This document shows positions 36,366 to 48,908 of a stretch of 64,000 nucleotides of DNA, in pieces; position 1 is the first letter of the stretch, and every line of letters starts with the position of its first letter. The notes under the pieces are model-generated. The model was not told the origin of the DNA and did no database searches. It saw only the letters and a list, made by a program, of their open reading frames with translations. Made by a program: the position numbers and the translations under genes. The stretch comes from Chamaecyparis obtusa. Taxonomy: Eukaryota > Streptophyta > Pinopsida > Cupressales > Cupressaceae. Where the stretch lies: the NCBI GenBank assembly GCA_027943335.1, contig BSBK01006433.1:124001-188000 (forward strand). The letters run 5' to 3'.

Positions 36366-36398
36366 AGCCTAATCGAATATCCGATAAAATCAAATATC
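36366..36398 (+). repeat. Inner inverted repeat, left arm
   Basis: Matches the reverse complement of 40129-40161 at 26 of 33 positions. All but one of the mismatches are transitions. The core is ATATCCGATA. Such GGATATCC motifs are common near the ends of plant hAT-type transposons, but I did not find a hAT transposase here. Confidence 0.6.
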
Positions 36399-36995
36399 TA
36401 AAATTTTTGGATATATGATAATATCAGATATCCAAAATGTCCCGCCTATTTTGAAATTCCAATTGCACCTCTTTCTTCAAATTCAAGTTTCATATTAAAT
36501 TATATTTTTTTTATGTCAATATTTTTGTTATCTTAATATTAATTTCATTTTAAATATTAATATTAAATAATAATATCATAGCATTAATAATATAATATAA
36601 ATTTTTATATTAGAATGTATTATATTATTTGATATAAAAAATGATCACGAAAAAATATCTGCATAGTTGATTTGAGGACAGATAGTTTCAGCCCAAATCC
36701 TCTTGAAAGTATCTAGCACATGATTTTTCTATAGACTCCTTGTAATTTCAGTGGTCTAACTATACTAAATAAGTAGATGTTAATGGACTTCTCCTTGATT
36801 GAATACATTCAATTGATTTTTTAACTCTCGAAAACAAATTTCACAAAGATGTAGAACCACCGTAAGCTCATCATTTGTTCTAGAAACTAACAGTGGCATA
36901 AAAATTGATGTAAGAACATTTAAGGTACATTGTCCACAAAAAGATATATGAAACCTTTAAATATACATTAAAAAGTGGAGGTGAAGGCTCTAGAT

Positions 36996-36997
<2 letters not shown>

Positions 36998-37029
<32 letters not shown>
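36998..37029. repeat. (GA)16 microsatellite
   Basis: An uninterrupted GA run immediately left of the start of the tandem duplication at 37042. Confidence 0.95.
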
Positions 37030-37032
<3 letters not shown>

Positions 37033-37739
37033 GAAAACTTTTGAGGCTCGTAACTTGGACCCCGTGAGAGGTATTGGCAATCTATGAGATGCTACAAGAC
37101 TATGTTTCTTAGGCATTCCTAGTGTATTTGTAGGGGTACAGGTAGAGTACTAATGTTTTGTCCACAAGACCAATACCTAAATTTGAGATATGTTTTGATA
37201 TGACCAAAAGGGTGTTTTATTATTGCCAAAAGGGTGTTTGATTATGTAATTAGGATAGTTTGGAGTCTTTTAGCCATTGGGAGTAAAGGGTAAGTCTAGA
37301 AACCTTGAAACTACTTTAATAAATATCCTTATATACCTCAAATCATGAATTACATGTGTGAACACACATAGCACATATAGTGTACACATAAATTTTCTTA
37401 AGTCATGAAGAATACATGTAGCACATAGATTATAAAGCATACCACATGAATTCACTTAAGTCATGCACGTAGCCCATACACATGAATTTAGGTTATGAAG
37501 AATGTACCTGACTATACTTAAGGCATAAATTGTACACATGAGTACATACACAGTAGCATATTTACATACTAAAAATGAATACATGTAATTAACAAATTGG
37601 ATCGAATATCAAGTTTCATATATATATCAAAATGAACAATAATTATGTACATATTTACATGTGAACATACCTAGATACAACGTGGCATACACCATCTCAA
37701 AATCTATCATATGACATCTCAAAATAAGAAGTTCAACCA

Positions 37740-39828
37740 CAAATGTTTCTAGGACAGCCTATTCTACTGGTTGATCATCAAATTGCAGCCTCTTTGAAGT
37801 ACTCTTTGGCTCTGATGGATCTTGCATTCAAACACAAAAGTGAAACCCCAAGTTAGATTAAAATTCAAAATCATAGTCAACAATAATAAATAAAATTTAA
37901 ACTAAAATTGAAATCTCATATACCTCACCTCTTTATCTCCTCCCGCGGACAAGAGACCTAATATATATCCTTGGTAATGGAGGAATAGTGCCACCAATGT
38001 CAACTCCCACTTGTATATGTTTGCAAACATGAGATTGATCTACGAGTTATACTATTTAATGTTAAATATTTGGTAGAAAATATATGTTTACAAAATAACT
38101 GAATTAACATTAAAACTTACATGTATTGAACTTTCTTCAAGGATTGTTGGCTAAGTCATCAGTGATACAAACCCTTGGCATTCTACCTCCCTCAAACAAG
38201 GAGTGACCTACAAAATTCAAATAGATAATTCATACTATCATAACTTGACCATATTATATATACTTGATAGTAAAATACTACCAAATAACTTTAGAAATGT
38301 ACGTACCATGGGTCAATCACTATGAATGGATATGCTTGTGACTCTATCATGACGATAGGGTCTCACAACATCATCATATGCCACTCTCTATCAAATAAAC
38401 CATGTAAATTGAAAATGAGTACGCACAACTAACAAGTATAAATGTATGCATAAACAAACTAAATTACTTAATTACTTTTCCTTTATCAATGACTAACATC
38501 TTCACCCCCTCACATTTCCCCATGGTGGCAACTATTGACACATGCATCAGTATGTAAAGGATGATCATAAAAATTAGAAAACAATGTCCATATACTATTA
38601 TCATAATTTAAAATGAAACCAATGAGTGCATTAAAATATATGTACCATGGAAGTGTCAAGACCAAATAATATGGCCAAAAGCGTTGACCCCTCCACTTGT
38701 GTCATCTCCTCCTCTATCATCAACTAAACATAAATGTAACACATAAAAAGACATAAGTGGGAAATAATTATAAGGAAATTCTACTAAAAATATGAAGAAT
38801 AAAATTTAAATACAATGTTAAAAGTGAACTATTTTCCCTTACCATAATAGTGGGAGTCCATTTCTCTATAGGCTCTTGATGCACATCTCCATGAGTCACT
38901 TCAGTGCCTATAGTGTGATGTGTAGAATCATCCCCATTGAAGCCAAAATTATATGCATCACTATTAGTCAGCAGACCAAAGCACAAATTCTTGCATATAA
39001 CGCAAGTGTGAGGCATACAAACATGTGATCTCGCGGAGGAGGTGGAAGCACCATAATCATTAGGATGAGGAGGCAACAATATCATGCTCTGCATAACCAA
39101 AAGATCACTCAAGGTGTGAATGGATTGAATAGCCTCTGAGCTGACCTTAGTAATAATCTTTGGATGTTGCACTATGGGAGGTGGTGAAATCTCAGGAGGG
39201 GGGACATATGTGTGGGATTTCACCCATTGTGCCATGGCCTGTCTTGCGAAGTGCCTAAACCTACACCCTGGTTTGGTCTCATACTCCAATAACTCATCTT
39301 GTGACTAAGCACAAATTCACCATACATTTTTTTAATAAAATAAATTGGGACATCCAAATTGTTGTGAGGTGGTCTATCAAAAACCATCCACCAATAGTCC
39401 CAAAAGTTGTCACATATTGCACTATTTGTGCACCATTTAATTGACAACTTGGTTTTTTTATGGTCTAGTTTTAGACCACTTTTAGGATCCACAAAATGAT
39501 TAGCTATGTCATGTTTTGTTATATTTAGGTTCATGACTTGATCATAATCAAGCCCATCGTCAAACTGGGTGTGCATGTAATCATGCCAAAAAAGTGCAGA
39601 AGTATGTTGCTGTGTAAGTTTCTCCATGTTTTCAATAATTAAGTTCAATTTCATAAACATGGGGCGCAATGTGGGGATATTGGCATAGGTGGTTTGAAAT
39701 CCTCTAAGTTCATTTAGATTATCTCCTATTAGATCTTCTAAATGTAGAGGGTTTGTGAGAGGTGGGGGATTGTTGGGAGGTGGTTCTGGATTGTTTGTAG
39801 GATAATTAGGAGGGTTTTCTAATTCCAT
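37740..39828 (-). pseudogene. Unrecognised multi-exon gene, copy 1
   Basis: Minus strand. Exon 1 runs from the ATG at 39828 (MELENPPNYPTNNPEPPPNN, Asn/Pro-rich start) to about 39298. A second frame, 39295-38843, begins ELLEYETKPGCRFRHFARQA and ends at a clean GTAAGG donor. It is offset by one base from exon 1 in both copies. Exon-like blocks with AG...GT borders then lie at 38723-38646 (78 bp, in phase), about 38531-38476, 38393-38308, 38213-38110, 38044-37925 and 37822-37740. Stops such as TGA near 38503 mark decay. I do not recognise the protein. Lying inside inverted repeats, it may be a transposon accessory gene, or a captured host gene. Exon borders are by eye. Confidence 0.5.
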
Positions 39829-40128
39829 GTCTGATAACAATGAAAAAACAAATAGATAATTACAATGAATTTTAAAAAACAATACAAAACTCATTGCTAC
39901 CCTAATTTTTATATAAAAAACCATAAATTTCTATTTAAAAACAATTAAAACAATTAAAACAATTAAAACAATAGAAATTAGAAGCTTTCACATACCTAGT
40001 GATTTAAGAAAAATCAGATAGTGGATTTGGAAGCTGATATCCGATAACCCTAGCTACGTTCACATTTTTACAATGAAAAATATTGAACATGGTTGGGTAC
40101 AGAGATATATATTTACTGGTAAATATCG

Positions 40129-40161
40129 AATATTCGATATTATCGGATATCCAATTAAGCC
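40129..40161 (-). repeat. Inner inverted repeat, right arm
   Basis: Partner of 36366-36398. It contains GAATATTCGATATTATCGG. In copy 2 the equivalent near 50690-50715 is shortened and sits beside the expanded AT run. Confidence 0.6.
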
Positions 40162-40278
40162 TTTGGCTTTGGCTTTTGGCTTGGCTAGGTGTACTAACAC
40201 CCAGACCTACTAAAAAGTCAACATTTGCATTTGTGTACTTTTTGACAAGTGAAAATAAGTTTTTTTCACATCGCCACT

Positions 40279-40307
40279 TTTTGGTATACCATGATCCTGC
40301 ACATACC
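40279..40307 (-). repeat. Outer inverted repeat, right arm
   Basis: Partner of 35541-35569. A further copy lies at 50829-50857 in the second duplication unit. Confidence 0.6.
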
Positions 40308-40972
40308 CACTTACTACAACAATTGAGAGATATCACTCAAGTCTTTTATTTATTTTGAAAAATAGTACATAAGACTTCATGTTTCAGTCCTAGATCTTCT
40401 TCTATTCTATCTTATCAAGTATCTTATGTTATGTTATTCGAGCCCTTATTGATTTTTGTATACTCATTTATATGCAAATCAAAGGATGTAAACAAGATTC
40501 AAATCAACATTAATCTTGATAAAGAAAAACTAATCCTATATCAACAACTAGAACTGCCAGATTACATAATGAAAATCTAGAAAACATAAGAAAATACAAA
40601 TGCAAGTTGTCCTCAATCCATAATTGCTCCATTAGTCTATAGATGGTCATTGGGTTTCATAATTGTGACCATTGGCATTTAAAAAACTAGTTGAAATCAT
40701 GTTGTATACACTTGACTACTGAGATTATATCCTAGGAATATATATCTATATTTATTTTATCTAGTACAGTCATGTGGATTCTCTTCATTGGTCTTTGGCA
40801 TACCCTTCCTCTTGCGAAGTTATGCAGAATGCCAACGTAACCTCAGAACCACCATATCCTAGTTGTGATTTTAGCTTTCGAAGTCACACCAACCGCTAGC
40901 TTAACCATGTATGTAATTTCACTACCTTTATCTTTTACCATGGACCTAAACTTTCTATACAATGCCTGATCA

Positions 40973-41084
40973 GTAGAACATTTCAGACAACCCCATTTCG
41001 ACTATTGATTTAGTAGAAAATTCTAGACCACGCTAGACCAAAGTGTCCCCAAGGTGCACTAAGCATGATTGGTCAGAAAATTTT
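40973..41084. other. Linker between the duplicated units
   Basis: 112 bp without a primer site or long repeat. Its last bases (GAAAATTTT) resemble those before copy 1 (GAAAACTTT), a possible breakpoint homology. Confidence 0.5.
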
Positions 41085-42549
41085 TGAGGCTCGTAACTTG
41101 GATGTCGTGAGAGGTATTGGCAATCTATGAGATGCTACAAGATCATGTTTCTTTGGTGTTCCTAATGTATTTGTAGGGGTACAGGCAGAGTACTGATATT
41201 TTGTCCAAAAGACCAATACCTGAATTTCAAATATGTTTTGATATAGCCAAAAGGGTGTTTGATTATTGCCAAAAGGGTGTTTGATTATGTAATTAGGCTA
41301 GTTTGAAGTCTTTTAGCCATTGGGAGTAAAGGGTAAGTCTAGAAACCTTGAAACCACTTTAATAGATATCCTTATATACCTCAAATGATGAATTACACGT
41401 GTGAATACACATAACATATAAAGCGTGCACATAAATTTTCTTAAGCCATGAAGCATACATGTAGCACATAGATTATAAAGCATACCACATGAATTCACTT
41501 AAGTCATGCACGTAGCCCATACACATGAATTTAGGTTATGAAGAATGTACTTGAATATACTTAAGGCATAAATCATACACAAGAGTACATACACACAAGC
41601 ATATTTACATACTAACAATGAATAAATGAACACATATAATTAACAAATTGGATCAAATATCAAGTTTCATATATATACTGAAATGAACAATAATTATGTA
41701 CATATTTACATGTGAACATATCTAGATACAATGTGGCATACACCATCTCAAAATGTGTCATATGACATCTCAAAATAAGAAGTTCAACTATAAATATTTC
41801 TAGGACATCCTATTCTACTAGTGGATCATCAAAATGTAGCCTCTTTGAAGTACTCTTTGGATCTGATGGATCCTGCATTCAAACACAAAAGTGAAACCCC
41901 AAGTTAGATTAAAATTCAGAATCATATTCAACAATAATAAATAAAATTTAAACTAAAATTGAACTCTCATATACCTCACCTCTCTTTCTCCTCCCACGGA
42001 CAAGAGACCTAATACATGTCTTTGGTAGTGTAGGAATAGTGCCACCAATGTTGACTCCCACTTGTATATGTTTGTGAACATGAGATTGATCTAGGAGTTA
42101 TACTATTTAATGTTAAATATTTGGTAGAAAATATATGTTTACAAAATAACTAAATTAACGTTAAAACTTACATGTCTTGAACTTTCTTTAGAGATTGTTG
42201 GTAGAGTCATCAGCAATACAAACCTTTGGCATTCTGCCTCCCTCAAAAAAGGAGTGACCTACAAAATTCAAATAAATACTTCATACTATCATAACTTGAC
42301 CATATTATATATACTTGATAGTAAAATACTACCAAATAACTTTAGAAATGTACATACCATGGGGCTATCACTATGAATGCATATGCTTGTGACTCTATCA
42401 TGATGATAGGGTATCATGTAATCATCATATGCCACTCTTTGTCAAATAAACCATGTAAATTAAAAATGAGTATGCACAACTAACAAGTATACATGTATGC
42501 ATAAAAAAACCAAATTACTTAATTACCTTCCTCTATCAATGACTGACAT

Positions 42550-43406
42550 TGATGCAGGAGCATCCTGGGTGTAAGAGCAATCTTGCATCACCCAAAAATA
42601 TTTCTGTTTTTATATTCAATAAGGGCTATTTTAGTGCAGAGCTGCTATTTATGGAAAGTTACTATTTTTGATAATTTTTGCATGTGCTCAGAATGATCTG
42701 ATTTCTTTCTTGGAGGTTCATTTTGGTCATGTAAGTCTACCAGTAAAGTTTCATTGCCAGATCAAGTGTATATTGGAAGATATTGAAGATTTTCGGTATT
42801 GGCAGCAGGGTACAGAAACTTTGAACTCAGTTTTGAAGGCTTTGGAGGCCCTGGATGAGGTTGAAAATTTGGGTGACAAGCGCTTGCGCTAGTCAAGCCT
42901 GTAGAGCGCTTCGTGGTGTTTCCGAAATGGGGTTATAATAGCCGAGCGGGTCAGCTGGTGATGACTTATGGTCTTCGAAAGTTGGACCACCTGAAATGGC
43001 GAAAAATAATTTTCTTCAAAATTTCCATTTGGGTTTCAAAGGTTATCTTGAGCCGACTATGATGTAATAAAATGTAAAATAAAATAATTCTAAGTTGGTC
43101 GGCCTTATTGGCTAAAATTCTGGAACCTTCCCAGGCGGTGGATAATTGCCTATATAAGGAAGGCTGTATTATTGTCTTAGGCAGTTCAGAATAGTTCTGG
43201 GTAGTAGATCTGGGTAATAGCTCGAGGCTTTGTCCTACAGAATATTGTAAGGGAATGCCCATGTGGCTTTGCATATTGTAATTCTGAAAGTTTGTAATTC
43301 CACATTTGTGGAGATAATAAGAAGCCAATTTTTTGTTCTTGCATATTGTTGTTGTTTCTCTATTTCTGTTATGTGTTTGTGGTATTAAGGGGAGCACCCT
43401 TCATCA
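42550..43406 (+). repeat. Chromovirus 5' LTR
   Basis: 857 bp starting TGATGCAGGAGCATCC. By my reading it has about 23 differences from the 3' LTR, all transitions, and no indel. A frame of about 75 codons inside it (42668-42892) is present in both LTRs but is not evidence of a gene. Confidence 0.96.
43151..43158 (+). promoter_or_regulatory. Chromovirus LTR TATA box
   Basis: TATATAAG, identical at 48653-48660. It is the likely core promoter, with the transcription start expected about 30 bp downstream. Confidence 0.6.
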
Positions 43407-43408
43407 AG

Positions 43409-43420
43409 TGGTATCAGAGC
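43409..43420 (+). other. Primer binding site, tRNA-Met type
   Basis: TGGTATCAGAGC, two bases after the LTR, as is usual for chromoviruses. Confidence 0.93.
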
Positions 43421-43501
43421 AGGAGTTATTGAGTGTGTAAATAGATCACTGACTGTGAGGTAGTTTGCACCAGGACCGTGGCTAGGGTTTCAGCGCACAT
43501 C

Positions 43502-46500
43502 ATGAAAATGCCTCCACGAAGGGAACGTGGCAGAAGAACTGGTGTTGTAACACCTGAGGTTAGAGAGCTGCAGAGACAAGTGTGAGCATTGCAAGAAGAG
43601 ATTCACAGAGGAATGAATCTTAATGTCAGAGATGAAAGCGAGGATGAAGCCGAAGAAGAATATCAAGAAGGAGAAGCTGAAATTGTGAACCAGGAGGAAG
43701 AAAGACTTTTTCGGGCGATTTCCAAGATTGGGAAAAGACCTAAGATTGAGGTTCCTACATTTTCTGGAAATCTTAACCCAGAGGAATTGATCGACTGGAT
43801 CAATGAATGTGAGGAATATTTTGAGTATGAAGATGTTGAGGATCCTGATAGGGTCAAATTTGCGAAGGCCAGACTGAAAGGTCATGCAAAAATCTGGTGG
43901 CAAGAAATTCAATTGGAGCGAAATAGAAGAGGGAAAGATAAAATCACAAGATGGGATCGGATGGTGGATAAATTGAAGCGGCAGTTCATTCCTGTTGATT
44001 ATGAGCTTGATCTACTAAAGAAAATGCAAAGTTTGAAGCAATCAGGAAGATCTATTCAGGAGTATACAGAGGAGTTCTATCGACTCCTCATCAGAACAGG
44101 CCATGCAGAAGCTGATAAGGAGAAAGTTGCCCGATACCTTAATGGGTTAAGGCCAAGCATTCAGGAGGAGCTGAATCTGGTTTGAATGAACAGTATTGAA
44201 GAGGCATACCAGTTTGCCCTAAAAGTAGAGGAAAAGCTGAACAAGAAGTTTGAGAGCAGACAAAACGGAAGAGGTCACGGTGGACGATCTAGTGGACGGT
44301 CATATGGTGGCCGAAATGAGGATCTGAAAAAGAAGGATGAGGTCAGTAGTAGTCAGAATTAGTGAGGAAATAATTCCAATCGCTTCCAGGATCAGAATAC
44401 TAGAGATCAGAGAGGAAGAGGAAGAGGACAAGGATCTGGAAGAGGTGGCTTCCGTGGAACATGTTTTCACTATGGAGAAGAAGGTCATAGGGCATTTGAA
44501 TGTCCTCAGCGCCAAGGCAGAATAGACAGGAGAAATGAAGGCCAGGCCAGAGTTGCACATGTAGATGAAGATGCCAGATCATCAAATTCTGAAGATGCTA
44601 AAAGAGGAGAAACATTGATTAACAGAAGAGTCCTGTTGAGTGATGAGAATGAACCTGAGCAAAGGAGCCTGTTTCGCACCAGGTGCAAGTGTGAAGGTAA
44701 ATGTTGTGATGTGATCATTGATAGTGGAAGCACTGACAATTTGGTGTCAGAAGAGATGGTGACAAAGTTGAAGCTCAAGAGACAGAAACACCCACATCCA
44801 TATCGGATTGCCTGGGTGCAGGATGACCACAAGGTCATGGTCAGTGAACAGTGCCTGGTAAAGTTCAAGATTGGTGGGTACCAAGATGAGGTACTATGTG
44901 ATATCATATCTATGGATGCATGTCATATGTTGTTGGGTAGACCATGGCAGTTTGACAGATGTGTTGTACACGATGGTCATGCGAATACCTATTCCCTGAC
45001 AAAGGATGGAGTGCGACATAAGCTAAAACCATTGAAGGAGACCGAAGAAAAGGTATGTGGTAATGCAAGGATAACTTTTGTTGATGGAAGAAATTTCTTA
45101 GATTGTATGAGGCATGAGCATGTATGTTTTGCTTTAATTCCAAAAGCTGGTAAAGAGGAAGTAGAAGATGTTCCTGTAGAAGTTGTAGATTTGTTGAATG
45201 AGTTTCAGGATATTGTATCCAATAACATGCCTGATGGATTACCACCAGTCAGGAAAATTAGTCAGCAGATGGACTTGATCCCAGGAGCGAGTTTTCCGAA
45301 TAAGGCAGCACACAGAATGACACCTACAGAAAGTGAGGAGTTGAACAGACAAGTACATGAACTGTTACAGAAAGGATTGATCTGTGAGAGTCTGAGTCCC
45401 TGTGCTGTACCAGCAGTATTAGCACCAAATAAGAATGGAGAATGGAGGATGTGTACAGATTCTAGGGCAATAAACAAGATCACAATCAAGTACAGGTTTC
45501 CATTACCACGAATGGATGATATTATGGACTGTTTGAGTGGAGCTGTGTATTTCTCAAAGATAGATCTGAAAAGTGGATATCATCAGATTCGGATCAGAGA
45601 AGGAGATGAATGGAAGACCGCCTTCAAGACAAAGGAATGACTATATGAGTGGTTAGTCATGCCTTTTGGGCTAACCAATGCACCGAGCACTTTCATGCGG
45701 CTCATGAATGAGGTTCTGAAAGAATTTCTGGGTAAGTTTGTCATTGTTTACCTAGATGATATTTTGATCTTTAGTAAGACATTGGATGAGCATATGATGC
45801 ATATTCGTATGGTATTTGAGAAGCTGAGAGAAGAGAAATTATTGATCAATTTGAAGAAGTGCAGTTTTGTGAAGAAAGAGTTAGTGTATTTGGGATTTGT
45901 AGTTTCAGCAGAAGGTCTAAAAATGGACCCAGAGAAGGTACAGGCTATCCTTGAATGGCCTACTCCAAGGAGTGCTACTGAGGTAAGATTTTTTCATGGT
46001 CTAGCTAGCTTTTACAGAAAGTTTATCAGAAATTTCAGCAGTATTTGTGGACCCTTGACTGAAACAATGAGAGGGGATAGAAAAGAGTTTAAGTGGACTA
46101 ATGGGGCAGAAAAGAGTTTTCAATTGTTGAAACAAAAAGTTACAGAAGAACCTGTTTTAGCACTTCCAGATTTTAATAAGGTGTTTCAAGTAGATTGTGA
46201 TGCTAGTGGTACTGCAATAGGAGCTGTTATGAGAGAAGAAGGTAAACCTGTTGCTTATTTCAGTGAGAAGTTAAATGATGCCAAGAGGAAATATTCTGTT
46301 TATGATCAGGAATTTTATGCTATAGTTCAGGCATTAAAGAAGTGGAGACATTATCTGCTTCCTAAGGAGTTTGTTTTGTATACTGATCATCAAGCTTTGC
46401 AATATTTGAATAGTCAATGAAAGTTGAATCAGAGGCATTTGAAATGGGTTGAGTTTTTGCAGAGTTATACATTTTTTTTGAAACATAGGAGTGGAAAGTC

Positions 46501-48013
46501 TAATAGGGTTGCAGATGCTCTTAGCAGAAGGTAGCTATTGCTGACAGAAATGCAGATTGAAGTGGTTGGGTTCAAGGAACTCAAGAATTTGTATCTAGAG
46601 GATCCTGATTTTGGTGAAGCTTGGAAAGCTTGTGCAGAACCTGTTACTCTAGACAGGACAAAATGGTTGGATTTCATCATCCAGGATGATATGCTATTCA
46701 GAGGGAGTCAGTTGTACATTCCACAAAGTTCTATGAGGGAGAATCTCATCAAGGAGAAGCATAGCGGAGGATTGGCTGGACATTTTGGTCATGATAAAAC
46801 CCTTGGTTTGGTTAGTGAGAATTATTATTGGCCACAGTTGCAGCAAGATGTGAAGAAGTTTGTACAGAGTTGTAGAGTATGTCAAATGGCGAAAGGAGTG
46901 AAGTAGAATACAGGGTTGTATCAGCCATTACCCGTACCAGAGAAGCCTTGGGAGGATATCAGCATGGACTTTGTTCTTGGTTTACCGAGGACTCAGCGGG
47001 GACATGATTCAATTTTTGTAGTGGTTGACAGATTTTCAAAGATGTCACATTTCATTCCCTGCAAGAAGACTAATGATGTTGTTTATGTAGCAAAATTGTT
47101 TTTCAGAGAAGTAGTGAGACTTCATGGTTTGCCAAAGACCATAGTTTCAGATCAAGATACTAAGTTTGTTGGATATTTCTAGCATACGTTGTGGAAGAAG
47201 TTGAAGATAGATTTGAAGTTTAGTTCATCACATCATCCATAGACTAATGGACAGACAAAGGTGGTGAATAGGAGTTTGGAAAATTTGCTGAGATGTTTGG
47301 TTGGAGATAAGCCAACAGGATGGGATTTGATTTTACCACAGGCAGAATTTGCATACAATAATTCTGTCAACAGGAGCACTGGTAAATCACCATTCCAGAT
47401 TATATATGGAAGTAGTCCAAGAAATGCATCTGAATTTAGGAAGATAGATAAAGGAGAAATAAGTAGTGTTGAAGCTGAGGAATTTGCAGAACATTTGAAG
47501 AACATCCATGGGGAGGTGAGGAAGCATATTACCAAGATGAAGGCACAGTATAAGGCTAAGGCAGATGAGAAAAGGAGGTATAAGGAATTTCGGGTTGGTG
47601 ATGAAGTCATGGTTCATTTGCGGAAGGAGCGGTTTCCAGTTGGCACATATAACAAGTTGAAAATGAAGAAGTTTGGACCATGTAAGATATTGAAGAAGCA
47701 TGATTCAGGAAATGCATATGAGGTAGAATTGCCTAGTGAGCTGAATATTTCACCAGTGTTTAACATTTCAGATCTGACAGAGTATCATGAAGGAGGTGTT
47801 GAAGATGAGATCACAACAGCACAGTGGAGTATTCCAGCAACTAGTTTAGACACTAAGGAGATCAAAGACATACTAGACAGTCATGTTGGTAGAAGCACAA
47901 GGAATAGGACATATGAAGAGTATTTGGTCAAATGGAAAGGATGACCTATAGAAGATTCATCGTGGCTAACAAAGGAGGAGGTTAACCATCTTGGTTTTCC
48001 TCTGCACACCTGA
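43502..48013 (+). pseudogene. Chromovirus gag-pol polyprotein, stop-riddled
   Basis: A single frame from the ATG at 43502 to the TGA at 48011, with no frameshift in 1,503 codons. Gag capsid (about 43700-44180, PTFSGNLNPEELIDWI) is followed by a zinc knuckle (44462-44503) whose second Cys is Tyr. The protease has DSGST (near 44720). RT (about 45250-45900) has YLDD at 45749-45760. RNase H (about 46180-46530) has [10 protein letters not shown] and TDHQAL. Integrase has an HHCC zinc finger (about 46760-46890), MDF and SDQDTKF acidic residues and an NGQT segment. The chromodomain (about 47850-48010) has YLVKWKG. In-frame stops lie at 43583, 44183, 44360, 44363, 45638, 46418, 46532, 46904, 47180, 47240 and 47942. 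Context points to Gln, Arg or Trp as the lost residue in almost all of them. Confidence 0.96.
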
Positions 48014-48051
48014 GTCGTGACAGGGTCACTTCTCAAATTACCCCGGGTGTC

Positions 48052-48908
48052 TGATGCAGGAGCATCCTGGGTGTAAGAGCAATCTTGCATCACCCAAAAA
48101 TATTTCTATTTTTATATTCAATAAGGGCTATTTTAGTGCAGAGCTGCTATTTATGGAAAGTTACTATTTTTGGTAATTTTTGCATGTGCTCAAAATGATC
48201 TGATTTCTTTCTTGGAGGTTCATTTTGGTCATGTAAGTCTGCCAGTAAAGTTTCATTGCCAGATCAAGTGTATATTGGAAGATATTGAAGATTTTCGGTA
48301 TTGGCAGCAGGGTACAGAAACTTTGAACTCAGTTTTGAAGGCTTTGGAGGCCCCGAATGAGGTCAAAAATTTGGGTGACAGGTGCTTGCACTGGTCAAGC
48401 CTGCAGAGCGCTTCGTGGCATTTTTGAAATGGGGTTATAATAGCCGAGCGGGTCAGCTGGTGATGACTTATGGTCTTCGGAAGTTGGACCACCTGAAATG
48501 GTGGAAAATAATTTTCTTCAAAATTTCCGTTTAGGTTTCAAAGGTTATCTTGAGCCGACTATGATGTAATAAAATGTAAAATAAAATAATTCTAAGTTGG
48601 TCGGCCTTATTGGCTAAAATTCTGGAACCTTCCCAGGCGGTGGATAATTGCCTATATAAGGAAGGCTGTATTATTGTCTTAGGCAGTTCAGAATAGTTCT
48701 GGGTAGTAGATCTGGGTAATAGCTCGAGGCTTTGTCCTACAGAATATTGTAAGGGAATGCCCATGTGGCTTTGCATATTGTAATTCTGAAAGTTTGTAAT
48801 TCCACATTTGTGGAGATAATAAGAAGCCAATTTTCTGTTCTTGCATATTGTTGTTGTTTCTCTATTTCTGTTATGTGTTTGTGGTATTAAGGGGAGCACC
48901 CTTCATCA
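48052..48908 (+). repeat. Chromovirus 3' LTR
   Basis: 857 bp, the same length as the 5' LTR. Differences cluster in the first 500 bp; the last 370 bp differ at about one position. Confidence 0.96.

Larger units (their letters stand above)
37042..40972. repeat. Tandem duplication unit, copy 1
   Basis: Starts TGAGGCTCGTAACTTGG and ends GCCTGATCA, and is co-linear with 41085-51522. It has no LTR-type primer site in the 112-bp gap and no target duplication, so I call it a segmental tandem duplication, not an LTR pair. Confidence 0.85.
42550..48908 (+). mobile_element. Full-length Ty3 chromovirus LTR retrotransposon
   Basis: Two 857-bp LTRs (42550-43406, 48052-48908), TG...CA, with GACAT target duplications at 42545-42549 and 48909-48913. 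It has a tRNA-Met primer site, one continuous gag-pol frame of 1,503 codons and a C-terminal chromodomain, which places it in the plant chromoviruses. Domain order is gag, protease, RT, RNase H, integrase, chromodomain. It is the best-preserved element in the window but is dead through stop codons. No classic polypurine tract precedes the 3' LTR (CCCCGGGTGTC adjoins it). Confidence 0.97.

Noticed and set aside
42668..42892. LTR frame repeated at 48170-48427 and the minus-strand frames 42966-43397 and 48531-48899
   Set aside because: They are shared only because they sit in the two LTR copies. Identical LTRs carry identical chance frames.
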